DNA of 64,000 bases from Curvibacter lanceolatus ATCC 14669 (GCF_000381265.1 NZ_KB906254.1:372001-436000); one strand, 5' to 3'. Positions 1-7,314 are shown, numbered from the stretch's first letter. The notes: generated by a model not told the origin, from the sequence alone. A program made the numbers and translations.

Positions 1-944
1 GCGGCCGGCTGCACGGTTTCAGCGTTGGCGGCTGGGGCTTGGTCCTGCAGCTGCACTTCTTGGCCGGCCTGCTGGATCTCGGGCTGGGCCAGGGGGCGCT
101 CAAGTTCCGGAGCGCTGATCGGCTCAGGGGCCGGGGCGGCAATGGCGGGCGCTGCTGCCTGGGCCTTCGCGGCTTCCAGGCGTTCGGCTTCGGCCTTCTG
201 GGCTTCCTGCTGGGCGCGCAATTCGGCGGCGGCCTGCTCAAGGGCGGCCTGCTGCGCGGCCAGGGCCTCGGCTTGCCGGCGCTGCTCGGCGGCCACGCGC
301 TCGTTCTCGATGCGCTGCGCCTCCACCCGGGCAGCTTCGTCTTCGCGGAGCTTTGCGGTGTCGTGCATGGTGCGCATGGCTTCCAGGGTCTCGGTCTTGG
401 CCAGGGTGGCTTCGCCGGAGAACTCTTCCATGGCCTCGGGCGAAACATCGATCAGCTCGACCTGGGCAATGCCGTTGGCGATGCGCTCGGACGTGATGCC
501 CTGGCAGCGGCCCACGCAGGCCCGGATCGCGGAAATCTTGGCTTGGAACATTGCGGCGCGCTCGGCGGCCAGGCGGTCGCGTTCGGCTTTCTCGGCGGCG
601 CGGCGGCCTTCATCTGCCTTGATCTGGGCATCGATCGGCTTTTCCAGCGCTTCGATTTCAGCGGTGACCCGGGCGGCTTCGCTGTCGATGCGCTTGCCGA
701 ATTCCAGGGCCGGGGCCTTGAACTCCTTGCGCTTCTTCTCCAGCGAGGTGCGCAGGGTGGTCAGCTCCAGGCGGGCGGCCCGGGCTTCCTTGTCGCCCTT
801 GGTGGTCGTCATGTCGAAGACGACACCCTGATAGCGGTTGACCAGGATGGCCAGGGCTGCCTCGGTGCGGCTGTACTGGACGATCACGGTGTTGCCGTTG
901 ATTTCGGCGCGGTCAAGGATTTCGGTTTCAGTGGCGGTGGTCAT
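1..944 (-). CDS. Coiled-coil phage protein of the recombination module (3' end missing)
   Basis: An open frame reads leftward from ATG 944 off the window edge, giving 314 residues so far without a stop. After a globular N-terminus (MTTATETEILDRAEI) the chain is a long charged helix rich in E, A, Q, R and K, then an Ala/Pro/Glu-rich tail. The start follows a purine-rich CTGAGGACC site 11 bases after the exonuclease stop. Similar coiled-coil proteins (DUF1351-like) commonly sit downstream of exonuclease and annealing-protein genes in phage recombination operons, so a role as a partner is inferred. No catalytic motif is visible. Confidence 0.75.
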   Translation of the reverse strand, partial: MTTATETEILDRAEINGNTVIVQYSRTEAALAILVNRYQGVVFDMTTTKGDKEARAARLELTTLRTSLEKKRKEFKAPALEFGKRIDSEAARVTAEIEALEKPIDAQIKADEGRRAAEKAERDRLAAERAAMFQAKISAIRACVGRCQGITSERIANGIAQVELIDVSPEAMEEFSGEATLAKTETLEAMRTMHDTAKLREDEAARVEAQRIENERVAAEQRRQAEALAAQQAALEQAAAELRAQQEAQKAEAERLEAAKAQAAAPAIAAPAPEPISAPELERPLAQPEIQQAGQEVQLQDQAPAANAETVQPA

Positions 945-955
945 GGTGGTGGTCC

Positions 956-1705
956 TCAGAATGAGATGGCGGTGGCCTCAATGGCCGGCGCCTTGGGTGT
1001 TGCTGGAGTGGGGGCGGAAGGCGTGGCGGAGGCTTCGGGATCAACGAAGCGAATCACGTCGCCCAGCGTGTGGGTCCGGTCGAACTCGCTGATGACCTCG
1101 CGCATGTATTCGCGGGCGGCCTTCACGCGCTCATTGATCAGCGCTTCTTTCTCTGCGTCTCGCTTGATCACCCAGGAGGTGAGGCGATGGTGCTCGGGGA
1201 TATGTGAGACGAGGTGCTGAGTCATGTTCTCGTAGCCGATCAGGTCGTCGGGGGTGTCAACCATTACGTAGTCAACAGACCATTCATCAGCATCCCAGAG
1301 CTTCATATAGCCTCTGCACTGCCATTCGTAGCCCTTGTCCTGGCAATCCAGCTCGGTGATGGGCAGCGTTGCGAGAGACCAGACGGATTTGATGTCCCGA
1401 CCTCTTCGGCGCTCCGCCTCAAAGAGATCGCACTCGCCAGTCAGGAACCCGTCTGTGCGGCGCTCCTTGTTCTTGGAAAGGTTCAGGCCGCGCACTCGAT
1501 TGAGAAGCTGAATGGACTGCTCTTCAACCAGAATGCCCTTTTCCATCTGCTTGCTGGAGACTTCGAAGTCCACTCCGAAGATTTCCTGCGCGGCCAGTTC
1601 CCGAATGTAGGTTTTGGCCCCAATGGACAAGATGCCGTCCGACTTGCTTTTCGGCTCGGTCATGATCTTGCCCAGGGATGAGCAGCGAATCAGAAGTTCT
1701 TTCAT
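956..1705 (-). CDS. YqaJ/lambda-type 5'-3' exonuclease (PD-(D/E)XK)
   Basis: This 249-aa protein should degrade one strand of linear dsDNA so that the annealing protein encoded just upstream can pair homologous ends. PD-(D/E)XK signatures of the YqaJ family are visible: KGILVEE near residues 56-62, TGECD ending at Asp93, and RDIKSVW with Asp104 and Lys106. The last ~40 residues are a Pro/Ala-rich tail. ATG 1705 overlaps the stop of the ERF gene (ATGA), so the two are translationally coupled. Length and order (annealing protein, exonuclease, coiled-coil protein) match phage recombination operons. Confidence 0.88.
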   Translation of the reverse strand: MKELLIRCSSLGKIMTEPKSKSDGILSIGAKTYIRELAAQEIFGVDFEVSSKQMEKGILVEEQSIQLLNRVRGLNLSKNKERRTDGFLTGECDLFEAERRRGRDIKSVWSLATLPITELDCQDKGYEWQCRGYMKLWDADEWSVDYVMVDTPDDLIGYENMTQHLVSHIPEHHRLTSWVIKRDAEKEALINERVKAAREYMREVISEFDRTHTLGDVIRFVDPEASATPSAPTPATPKAPAIEATAISF

Positions 1706-2511
1706 GACACCCTCGCATTGAAAGCACGCATGCCGGCAGCGTCGCGCGCATCGCTGATCGCCTTGCGGGCCTCTTTCACGGCCGCCTTGAATTCCTCAGG
1801 GTTCTGACGGCGGGCCAGCGCGTAGTCGATCCAGCTCTGAACCTCTTCGGAAACGAATTCGCCGGGTGCGGCGCTGGCCCCGTCGTCGTCCTCAATGTCT
1901 TCCGTTGACAGGCCTGTGGCCGCCAGCAGTGAGTGGCGTTCCAAGTAGGTCTTGGTCGACACGATGGCTTGAATGGCGTTCTTTCCGCCGGACTGGTCAG
2001 GCGGCCCGGCCATGCGGGTCGATTCGCTGTGGCCCTTTTTGTGGGTCAGGATGCATTCGATTTCGACCTGCCCCCCGGCCTGCGACACGTTCCATTTGTG
2101 GCTGATGCCCACCTTGGCCAAGGCCTCGATGATCGGCAACGTGACATCAAAGTGATCCGCATGGCGGTATCGCGTGCGGCCACCGGACTTGTTTTCGAAG
2201 TCAACCTGGCGGCGCTTTTGAATGCGCGGCGGGTTCTTCTTGAACTCAGCCATCGCATCCACGTAGGCCTTCTTGGCCTCGTTGGCCTCCCAGCGTTCCT
2301 GCACGGCCAGCACGCGTTCGATCTGGTCGACCGTGGCGCCGCGGCCCAATGCTGACAGCATCATGCCCATGGGCGATGCCTCGGCGAGTGGCTGGGCCTG
2401 GGCTTGGCGCTGCACGGCGCCGAGGGGCATGTCCAGCGTCATCAGGGAAAGGGCTTCGCGCTCTTCCTGCTCGACAAACTGGATTGGCATGGTGTCTGTT
2501 TCGGTTGTCAT
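1702..2511 (-). CDS. ERF-family single-strand annealing protein
   Basis: This recombinase coats and anneals ssDNA, working with the neighbouring exonuclease in phage recombination or genome circularization. The ERF signature is clear: AYVDAMAEFKKNPP, a basic stretch around RRQVDFENKSG, TRYRHADHFDV, and the conserved QAIVSTKTYLERHSLLAATG block. The C-terminus is acidic and then helical. A longer frame begins at 2565, but ATG 2511 (MTTETDTM) has a TTGAGGTCAAC ribosome site and avoids overlap with the gene upstream, so 2511 is preferred. Confidence 0.9.
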   Translation of the reverse strand: MTTETDTMPIQFVEQEEREALSLMTLDMPLGAVQRQAQAQPLAEASPMGMMLSALGRGATVDQIERVLAVQERWEANEAKKAYVDAMAEFKKNPPRIQKRRQVDFENKSGGRTRYRHADHFDVTLPIIEALAKVGISHKWNVSQAGGQVEIECILTHKKGHSESTRMAGPPDQSGGKNAIQAIVSTKTYLERHSLLAATGLSTEDIEDDDGASAAPGEFVSEEVQSWIDYALARRQNPEEFKAAVKEARKAISDARDAAGMRAFNARVS

Positions 2512-2518
2512 GTTGACC

Positions 2519-2716
2519 TCAAGAAAGAACGCCCCAGCAGTGGCCGGCAGCGAGAAAGATGACAAGTAGGACGAAGATCAGGACACCGGCCGTGCGGGCC
2601 GTGCTGATCACGTCATCAAGGAAGGTGGTGAATTCGTCGGCGTCATCCCGATGGCAGCCACCAGGAGTGGGGCAGGGCTCGCGGCCGGCGCGGCAGTCGC
2701 CTTTGCATGCACTCAT
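2519..2716 (-). CDS. Small Cys-rich single-pass membrane protein
   Basis: A 65-residue protein with a Cys-rich N-terminus (CKGDC, EPCPTPGGC) that could bind metal, an acidic stretch, and one hydrophobic segment (about residues 42-58, AGVLIFVLLVIFLAAGH). ATG 2716 overlaps the stop of the previous gene and follows a GAGGTG site inside it, which supports translation. It is the fourth gene in an overlapping chain with the recombination genes. No family is recognised; function unknown. Confidence 0.6.
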   Translation of the reverse strand: MSACKGDCRAGREPCPTPGGCHRDDADEFTTFLDDVISTARTAGVLIFVLLVIFLAAGHCWGVLS

Positions 2717-3114
2717 GGGGTCACCTCGGTGAACGACAGAAGGGCGCGGGCGTGGACTTCTGCGGCTTCTTGGCTAGGGTGGCAAAGCCCACGCCTGAGC
2801 CATCGCAAGTCGCGCTGATCACCATCCCATTCAGCGACAGATGTGAGTATTTCTGACGACGTATCTGCCATCCAATAGGCTGTTCCAACCTCTGGCACTA
2901 CTCGCAGCGGCTCGGGCACCTCAACCCCATTGATCAGGATTGGACGAGGTTTAATGCGGAAGTTTTCGGGCGCCGTTTCCTGATTGAAGATGTCCAGCAG
3001 GAGCGTGCTTGGGACTCGATCAAGCCACTCGCCGAGTACTGATTCGTACGCTTGAACCGGCTCGCCATCGGCAATCCAGCGAAGAACCTGCGCGTATTCG
3101 TGCTCGACTTTCAT
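2713..3114 (-). CDS. Hypothetical phage protein
   Basis: A 133-aa soluble protein, not recognised. It has an aromatic-rich core (GTAYWMADTSSE, SVAEWDGDQRDLRWLRRGLCH) and ends with a helix (QEAAEVHARALLSF), a layout common in small accessory proteins of phage early operons. Both ends overlap neighbours by 4 bases (start with the stop of the upstream gene, stop with the start of the downstream one), so it is part of the PL operon. Confidence 0.65.
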   Translation of the reverse strand: MKVEHEYAQVLRWIADGEPVQAYESVLGEWLDRVPSTLLLDIFNQETAPENFRIKPRPILINGVEVPEPLRVVPEVGTAYWMADTSSEILTSVAEWDGDQRDLRWLRRGLCHPSQEAAEVHARALLSFTEVTP

Positions 3115-3452
3115 CGCTCACCCCCTTGAGCCAGCATCAGGCGATCCCGTGCACTGCGGCGGTCACGGTGGACGCAGTGAAGGGTTTCATCCGGGCCGCT
3201 CCAGACAGCGCGGGTGCCTGGGCCCGTCGTGCGGATGCAGACGGCATCACCGGCCAGTTGCACACGGCGCGAAAAGAGGTATTCGCCTTCGACCTGCTGT
3301 CCCTTGCGGTCAACATCGGCCACGGCCAGGGCGGTTTGCTTGGCAGCCTCCAGTTCGGTGGGCGCCCCTGATTCGGTGGCGGCCCAGGCGGCTGCAGCTA
3401 GCATCAGAACGACAGCCATCAAGGTGAGGGCGAAGTTTTCGAGGCGGTTCAT
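3111..3452 (-). CDS. Hypothetical exported or membrane-anchored phage protein
   Basis: A 113-aa protein with a strong N-terminal hydrophobic segment (residues about 7-24, FALTLMAVVLMLAAAAWAA) that looks like a signal peptide with an AWA-A type cleavage site or an anchor. The rest is soluble with two Cys. No family recognised. It overlaps both neighbours by 4 bases, so it is translated as part of the leftward operon. Confidence 0.6.
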   Translation of the reverse strand: MNRLENFALTLMAVVLMLAAAAWAATESGAPTELEAAKQTALAVADVDRKGQQVEGEYLFSRRVQLAGDAVCIRTTGPGTRAVWSGPDETLHCVHRDRRSARDRLMLAQGGER

Positions 3453-3937
3453 ACGATGGGCTCTCCCATGGTTGCAAGAATGGATTCGGCGCGGGCTTCT
3501 TCATCTGCCCGGCGCTGTGCTGCCAACTCGGCGTTCACGATTTCTGCGATGGTTTCAAGGCCAAGGCCTCGCATGGGGTAAGAGATGTCATCTCCGCAGT
3601 GGTCGACCCGGGTGATGTCATCAGGGGTCACGCTCTTTCCGCGTCCTGGCGGCTCAAAGTGCACCATGACCGGCCTGCTGATGAACGGGACCAGCACCGA
3701 CACCGCAAATTCGTAGCCGGTAGGGCGCTTGCAATCAAAATCTGCAAGCTGAGCCAAGAGCCTAGTTTTTTCGAGCACCAAGCGGTCGTTTGCCGCTTCT
3801 GCGCGAACTGCCCGGGATGTCAGCTCATTGATGAACTCCAGCGTGGCGGGCTTGATGAAGGGGTCGCCCGGGACTGGCTGAATTTCAGGCCGGGATTCAA
3901 TGGTTTGTTCAAACCGGATCGTCAGGTCGTTGGACAT
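3449..3937 (-). CDS. Hypothetical phage protein
   Basis: A 162-aa protein of unknown function. A helical region (residues about 30-65) precedes a middle part with aromatic and Pro residues (SVLVPFISRPVMVHFEPPGRG) and a C-terminal acidic helix (AELAAQRRADEEARAESI). ATG 3937 has a textbook CTGGAGGTTCC ribosome site. It is the first gene after the hairpin at 3959-3977 and starts the overlapping chain running down to the exonuclease. Confidence 0.65.
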   Translation of the reverse strand: MSNDLTIRFEQTIESRPEIQPVPGDPFIKPATLEFINELTSRAVRAEAANDRLVLEKTRLLAQLADFDCKRPTGYEFAVSVLVPFISRPVMVHFEPPGRGKSVTPDDITRVDHCGDDISYPMRGLGLETIAEIVNAELAAQRRADEEARAESILATMGEPIV

Positions 3938-3956
3938 GGAACCTCCAGAAAAGACA

Positions 3957-3979
3957 AAGCCCGCACTGGGCGGGCTGGT
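3957..3979 (-). terminator. Rho-independent terminator between early left genes
   Basis: On the minus strand, AGCCCGCCCAGTGCGGGCT forms a GC-rich stem followed by TTGTCTTTT. It lies just after the stop of the 158-codon zinc-motif gene and just before the 162-aa gene. Three such hairpins separate genes in this operon (here, 4450-4468, 5030-5041), suggesting antitermination or partial termination. Confidence 0.7.
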
Positions 3980-3981
3980 GG

Positions 3982-4431
3982 TTAATCGGTGTAGGCAATG
4001 AACTTGAATTTGCCCTTGCCAAAGCTTTCAAATCGACCGCCAAACGTGCCATCAACTTGCTTTCTGACCATTTCTCTGTCGGCGCTATCGTTGCCAGACT
4101 GGGGGTAAACTCCTTCTTTGATCATTGAGCAACTGCTGTGTGATCTGGCTCGCCAACTGACCTTGGTGTTGTCCAGAGGCAGGCTGTCGATTCGCTCTTG
4201 CTCTTTGCGCCATTCCGCCCAGTAGTCCTTTTCGGCCTGGGTTTGTAGCTTTGCTTCCGGTTCCGGCTCGTCGGCCTCTTCCCACCCGCATTCAGGGCAA
4301 AAGTTGCGTGGCGATGTGCAGGAATGACAGGGCGGTGAAATGTGGCAAGAGCAATTTTCAGAAGGGTGAACATTAATCACGCCGGTGCAGCCATCGCGGC
4401 CGCAGGTGTCGCCTTCGCAGAATCCAGCCAT
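3982..4431 (-). CDS. Hypothetical zinc-binding phage protein
   Basis: A 149-aa protein whose first half carries many Cys and His (CEGDTCGRDGC, HPSENCSCHISPPCHSC, FCPECGWEE), probably two structural zinc sites. The second half is charged and ends in KGKFKFIAYTD. ATG 4431 follows TTTTGGAGGCCGT, a strong ribosome site; the longer frame from 4458 would begin inside the upstream terminator hairpin, so 4431 is chosen. Function unknown; zinc-ribbon proteins of this kind are frequent in phage early operons. Confidence 0.65.
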   Translation of the reverse strand: MAGFCEGDTCGRDGCTGVINVHPSENCSCHISPPCHSCTSPRNFCPECGWEEADEPEPEAKLQTQAEKDYWAEWRKEQERIDSLPLDNTKVSWRARSHSSCSMIKEGVYPQSGNDSADREMVRKQVDGTFGGRFESFGKGKFKFIAYTD

Positions 4432-4445
4432 ACGGCCTCCAAAAG

Positions 4446-4470
4446 AAAAAGCCCTCACTCAGAGGGCTTT
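4446..4470 (-). terminator. Terminator overlapping the stop of the upstream gene
   Basis: AGCCCTC (4450-4456) pairs with GAGGGCT (4462-4468). On the minus strand the stem is followed by TTTTTCTTTT. The stop codon of the gene at 4455-5009 lies in the hairpin, so translation to the end would disturb the stem and could affect termination. Confidence 0.75.
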
Positions 4471-5009
4471 GTTGTGGGGGATTGGTTGGCCGAAAACCTG
4501 ATGACCTTTTCAGAAAAATAGCTTTTCAGCCAATCCGTTGGACTTGCGTCACGGTCTATCTCGATTTCCATCCAGCTGTCACCGCCCCTCACTTCTTCAA
4601 TATGACTTTGAATTGTTTCCCACATGGCTGCACCTTGTTTTGCCGCCTCAAGTTCGGAGCGGAGGCGCACGATTTCATCGCAGAGCCCGATGTGAGCGTC
4701 ATCTTCTGCGGGTTGGAGTGCATACCACCGGCCATCCATTTCAGGCGGCAATATGGTGTATGGCCTACCGTCCTCGTCCAGGCTGAACTTGTAGCGGATT
4801 GCCTTCTGGCCGAACACTGCTTCTGCAGCCTTGACGGCACCGTCAAGTCGGGCGCGCAGGGCGTCACGTTCGGAGCGGAGAGAGGCGAGTTCGGCATCGG
4901 TCGCCGACAGCTTTTGAATCGCCTGCACCATCAGGTACGTGGTCATGTTCTCGCCGCCGTACTTGTTGACGTTCTCCGTCATCTCGGCAATCAGGTCTTT
5001 GGTGCTCAT
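4455..5009 (-). CDS. Hypothetical phage protein with coiled coil
   Basis: A 184-aa protein of unknown function. Residues about 30-65 form a heptad-like helix (ELASLRSERDALRARLDGAV), followed by a mixed domain (GQKAIRYKFSLDEDGRPY, DGRWYALQPAEDD) and a second helix (EIVRLRSELEAAKQG). ATG 5009 (MSTKDLIAEM) has GGAG seven bases upstream; the in-frame ATG at 5021 lacks a site and sits against the terminator hairpin. Such proteins with ‘SLRSERDAL’ helices are common in phage left operons. Confidence 0.65.
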   Translation of the reverse strand: MSTKDLIAEMTENVNKYGGENMTTYLMVQAIQKLSATDAELASLRSERDALRARLDGAVKAAEAVFGQKAIRYKFSLDEDGRPYTILPPEMDGRWYALQPAEDDAHIGLCDEIVRLRSELEAAKQGAAMWETIQSHIEEVRGGDSWMEIEIDRDASPTDWLKSYFSEKVIRFSANQSPTTKPSE

Positions 5010-5022
5010 GCATTGCTCCATG

Positions 5023-5041
5023 AAAAAAGCCCCCTAGGGGG
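5023..5041 (-). terminator. Terminator hairpin upstream of 4455-5009 gene
   Basis: The perfect palindrome CCCCCTAGGGGG (5030-5041) is followed on the minus strand by CTTTTTTC. It lies just in front of the 184-aa gene, in the path of leftward transcription from PL. Confidence 0.65.
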
Positions 5042-5226
5042 TTGGTTGGAATAGGGTGGGGCGGCTGTGGAAAACGGGAAACGCCTGTCGTTGGGATGTT
5101 TGGTACAGGTATCGAGGCTTATGGACCCCGCCCAACGCACTGCGACCGCCGTTGCCGCCCCGTAACTGAGAAACTCAACGCTCTGTCACTGCGCTCAGGT
5201 TCTCACCCTCGGGTGAGGGCTGAAGG
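5042..5226. other. Intergenic stretch with one hairpin
   Basis: No gene is supported here. The sequence holds a perfect inverted repeat CTCACCC-TC... at 5203-5218 (arms CTCACC and GGTGAG) directly after the stop of the 136-aa minus-strand gene; there is no T-run, so it may stabilise RNA ends rather than terminate. Confidence 0.4.
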
Positions 5227-5637
5227 TCACTCGCCATCGCGCACGGCCAGCTTGTGCGCACGCTTGAGCATGCGGCTGAGCTGGGAGTGGTAGTCCTCGG
5301 GCTGGCGGCGCACGACGCGCATGCGGGCCGAGTCAGGAATGTCAAAGGCACTGCTGTAGCGCTTGCCGTAGGTGCGGCCATGGCCATCGACCAAGCGATA
5401 GCCGACAGGGAATACCCCGGCCAGGAAGCCTTTGAACTGCCGGGCCTGGCGTGCTGGCTGCTTGCGGTCGCCTGCAGGCGCGGTGCCCACGATGTGGCGC
5501 AGCCGCGCGCGGGCGAGGGCGCGGTGCTCGTCGTATGCCTTGCCGTCCCATACGTATTGCAGGCGCCCATACCAATCACGCCGCCAATACCCGCCGGGGC
5601 GGGGCACTGATAGACGGGGTCCGTTGCCGATACGCAT
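5227..5637 (-). CDS. Hypothetical phage protein
   Basis: A basic 136-aa protein of unknown function, rich in Arg, Tyr and Trp at the N-terminus (GGYWRRDWYGRLQYVWDGKAY) and with a helical C-terminus (SQLSRMLKRAHKLAVRDGE). It starts 2 bases after the stop of the 85-aa gene, so both are probably co-translated. The basic charge suggests nucleic-acid contact, but no known domain is visible. Confidence 0.6.
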   Translation of the reverse strand: MRIGNGPRLSVPRPGGYWRRDWYGRLQYVWDGKAYDEHRALARARLRHIVGTAPAGDRKQPARQARQFKGFLAGVFPVGYRLVDGHGRTYGKRYSSAFDIPDSARMRVVRRQPEDYHSQLSRMLKRAHKLAVRDGE

Positions 5638-5639
5638 GG

Positions 5640-5897
5640 TCAGGCAACCAAAGCCAACTTACGCGCTGCGGTCTGCACAGCAGCACCGCGCCCACTGTTG
5701 GCGTTGTGCTTGGCCTCATGGTAGGCCGTGCCGTCCACCCATTCTTTCTGACCGGTGCCAGGGATCAGCACGTAGACGCCGACGGCTTCTCGGATGAACT
5801 TGAGCGGCTTCAGGATCTTGGCCGGGCCCAGCTTGGCATAGGCAGAGTCCTTGGCCTTCTTGATTGCACTGCGGGGATCGATCTTGGTTTTGGGCAT
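5640..5897 (-). CDS. Hypothetical basic phage protein, first gene of the PL operon
   Basis: An 85-aa, strongly basic protein (pattern MPKTKIDPRSAIKKAKDSAY, ending AARKLALVA). ATG 5897 has CCTGGAGCTACCAAA in front. It is the first gene behind PL and follows a hairpin and a terminator in the leader, the position that an N-like antiterminator takes in lambdoid phages. Basic charge fits RNA binding, but this is inference from position only; the sequence is not recognised. Confidence 0.6.
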   Translation of the reverse strand: MPKTKIDPRSAIKKAKDSAYAKLGPAKILKPLKFIREAVGVYVLIPGTGQKEWVDGTAYHEAKHNANSGRGAAVQTAARKLALVA

Positions 5898-6268
5898 TTT
5901 GGTAGCTCCAGGTGGTTAGAAAAACAAAAAGGCCCCTTGCGGAGCCACTTTGTTTCTCGCCCTGTTGCCAGGGCAGTCGGTCGTTTCTTGTCTTGGCCTC
6001 CCGGAATGCCTCACCGCCGTATTGAGCCCCAGCGGATGGACTTCGCAGTGCCTTGGTTCACGGATGCCTCCATCCGCGGCCCTATCTCGTTCGCGTTGCC
6101 TGATCCCATCCAGGGGCAGAGCGCTACTAGCCTTCGCACCGACAGCCTTTTGTTTCCCGAGAGCTGACCCCGAGGCCACTGTGTTTAACCAGCCGTGACG
6201 ACTGGAAGAACGTGTCGGTGGCCGGTCGATCCCGTTTCACCCTTGCCGCTCGCTGTTGCGTTTGGCTT
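5898..6268 (-). other. Long untranslated leader of the PL transcript with hairpins
   Basis: About 370 nt separate the predicted PL start (near 6268) from the first gene. No convincing gene is seen on either strand. In the minus-strand RNA there is a stem GCCCTG/CAGGGC closed by a GCAA tetraloop (5959-5974), a second stem at 6061-6076 (CGGATG/CATCCG arms), and a terminator at 5929-5948. Confidence 0.5.
5924..5948 (-). terminator. Leader terminator between PL and the first gene
   Basis: On the minus strand GGCTCCGCAAGGGGCC forms a 6-bp stem (one G-U pair) and is followed by TTTTTGTTTTT. It lies about 330 nt after the PL start and 30 nt before the first ATG, so it would block the operon unless antiterminated. 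Confidence 0.7.
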
Positions 6269-6274
6269 GGGTGA

Positions 6275-6303
6275 ATTATCACGAACGTGTTCAATCAAGT
6301 CAA
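6275..6303 (-). promoter_or_regulatory. Leftward early promoter PL
   Basis: Minus strand: -35 TTGACT (6298-6303), spacer 17, -10 GATAAT (6275-6280). One operator ends in the -35 and the other covers the -10, as expected of a repressor-controlled early promoter. It drives the 5897-to-1 gene set. Confidence 0.85.
6278..6291 (-). promoter_or_regulatory. Left operator OL1 (phage repressor site)
   Basis: ATCACGAACGTGTT, a 14-bp dyad. The same sequence with one or two changes occurs at 6302-6315, 9650-9663 and 9673-9686. It overlaps the PL -10. Confidence 0.85.
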
Positions 6304-6315
6304 CACGTTTGTGAT
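6302..6315 (-). promoter_or_regulatory. Left operator OL2
   Basis: AACACGTTTGTGAT; its complement ATCACAAACGTGTT differs from OL1 at one base. Centre-to-centre distance to OL1 is 24 bp, similar to the 23 bp of the right pair. It touches the PL -35. Confidence 0.85.
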
Positions 6316-6332
6316 TGGGTGTGAGAGAAAAG

Positions 6333-6653
6333 TTAAAAAATTTCTGATCGAACTAGGTCGAGGCATTCGCGAGCCAGGTCGGCGGCATGAAGAAGGTAGG
6401 ACTCGCGGACTGGGGCGGCCAAGCTATGAAAGGAGGCGCCCGATTCGGTTGTGGTGTGCTGCAGCATGGCCTCCAGCGCGGAGAGCTTCCTGGTCAGCGT
6501 ATCGGCGGTGTCAGGGTTCACAAGCCCCCCAATATCGGTTGGCTGAGCTTGTTGGGGGCGGAGGTTGGCAGGCCTGTGGTGCGGCTCGGCCGGCTGTGAC
6601 AAGCCGGATCGATGATCAACATTTGAATCCCTGATGGTTGTATGAGGAACCAT
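6333..6653 (-). CDS. Small hypothetical phage protein (DUF3077-like)
   Basis: Up to 106 residues. The C-terminal half (LSALEAMLQHTTTESG ... RESYLLHAADLARECLDLV) resembles the ‘L.AM..L.....F..L......YL..ADLA’ pattern of small regulator-like proteins in proteobacterial genomes and prophages, so the frame is credible. The start is uncertain: ATG 6653 has no clear ribosome site. It lies just upstream of PL/OL and would be read from the Mnt-like side. Function unknown. Confidence 0.5.
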   Translation of the reverse strand: MVPHTTIRDSNVDHRSGLSQPAEPHHRPANLRPQQAQPTDIGGLVNPDTADTLTRKLSALEAMLQHTTTESGASFHSLAAPVRESYLLHAADLARECLDLVRSEIF

Positions 6654-6715
6654 TTTTACAAGATGTCACAAGACCAAGCGCCCGAATCGGTCAAAAAAAG
6701 TGGTTCATTTTTTCA

Positions 6716-6731
6716 AACACGACTGCGTGAT
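6716..6731. promoter_or_regulatory. Operator-like inverted repeat with wider spacing
   Basis: AACACG-ACTG-CGTGAT: the same half-sites as OL/OR but spaced by 4 instead of 2 bases. The following CGTGATAAATTG is identical to 12 bases spanning OR1 and the PR -10. It lies between the DUF3077-like gene and the Mnt-like gene. Confidence 0.4.
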
Positions 6732-6748
6732 AAATTGTCACAATGGGA

Positions 6749-6940
6749 TCATTTCGGTTGCTTGGTAGCACTTTCCAATCTGGTCCGTTTTTGGGCTTCA
6801 TTGGCAATGCTTTGCTCAAGGCGAAACCAAATTTCCGCATTGAGGCTTCGCTTGTTTTTGTCGGCTTCTACCTGCAGATGATCAATCAATTCGGAGGGGA
6901 TTCGGATTGATCTTGCGGTGAGTTTGGGGGCTTCTTTCAT
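6749..6940 (-). CDS. Ribbon-helix-helix repressor, Mnt/Arc-like
   Basis: A 63-aa DNA-binding protein of the Arc/Mnt family. The motif is clear: an N-terminal strand (KLTARSIRIP) then two helices (SELIDHLQVEADKNKRSLNAEIWFRLEQSI), matching P22 Arc where the strand contacts the major groove. ATG 6940 follows a GAGGTGACC site; an extension to 7024 would cross the operator repeats and is rejected. It diverges from a second ribbon-helix-helix gene, with GGTTCAT inverted repeats between, so it probably represses both promoters. By position it matches mnt of P22 immI. Confidence 0.85.
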   Translation of the reverse strand: MKEAPKLTARSIRIPSELIDHLQVEADKNKRSLNAEIWFRLEQSIANEAQKRTRLESATKQPK

Positions 6941-6950
6941 GGTCACCTCG

Positions 6951-6969
6951 ATGAACCAAAGCGGTTCAT
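6951..6969. promoter_or_regulatory. Inverted repeat operator between the divergent RHH genes
   Basis: ATGAACC (6951-6957), 5 bases, GGTTCAT (6963-6969). More copies of the half-site are at 7040-7046, 6702-6708 and 8039-8045. It lies 11 bp upstream of the Mnt-like start. A second dyad, TAAACCAGC / GCTGGTTTA, flanks the same region (about 6980-6988 and 7028-7037). These fit ribbon-helix-helix operators. Confidence 0.6.
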
Positions 6970-7047
6970 TCTGATGACTGTAAACCAGCGCATGGCACCC
7001 AGGCAACACGAGGTTTAGATTCAACCTTGCTGGTTTAAGATGAACCG

Positions 7048-7314
7048 ATGCGAGATCTCCAGATGAAAGTGCGCCTGACCGAGGCAGAAAAAGCGCGCCT
7101 TGAAGAGGCTTGCAAGGTCAGCGGTCGCTCAATGAGCTCCGAAATCGTCACGAGGGCCATGCTTACCTTCACCCTGGAGGATGCGGCCAAGGAAGGATTT
7201 ACTAGGCCCCTGGGCCTGGCCAAGGCCGAGATTGTTAAGATCGTGGACGAAAGACTGCGGCGATTGGGGGCGGGGCGGCTGGCAGAGAGTGAAGGCCACG
7301 AACCCCAGGAATAA
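7048..7314 (+). CDS. Ribbon-helix-helix regulator, Arc-like
   Basis: An 88-aa protein with an Arc-type DNA-binding domain: strand (MKVRLTEAEKARLEEAC) then helix-turn-helix (GRSMSSEIVTRAMLTFTL), followed by a helical extension. A half-operator ATGAACC overlaps its start region (7040-7046), so autoregulation is likely. It diverges from the Mnt-like gene and precedes the exported protein and the antirepressor, so in P22 terms it stands where arc stands. ATG 7048 or 7063 could serve as start. Confidence 0.8.
   Translation: MRDLQMKVRLTEAEKARLEEACKVSGRSMSSEIVTRAMLTFTLEDAAKEGFTRPLGLAKAEIVKIVDERLRRLGAGRLAESEGHEPQE

Noticed and set aside
5916..6179. 87-codon minus-strand frame in the PL leader
   Set aside because: It overlaps the leader hairpin and terminator, has no ribosome site, and its composition does not resemble neighbouring genes.
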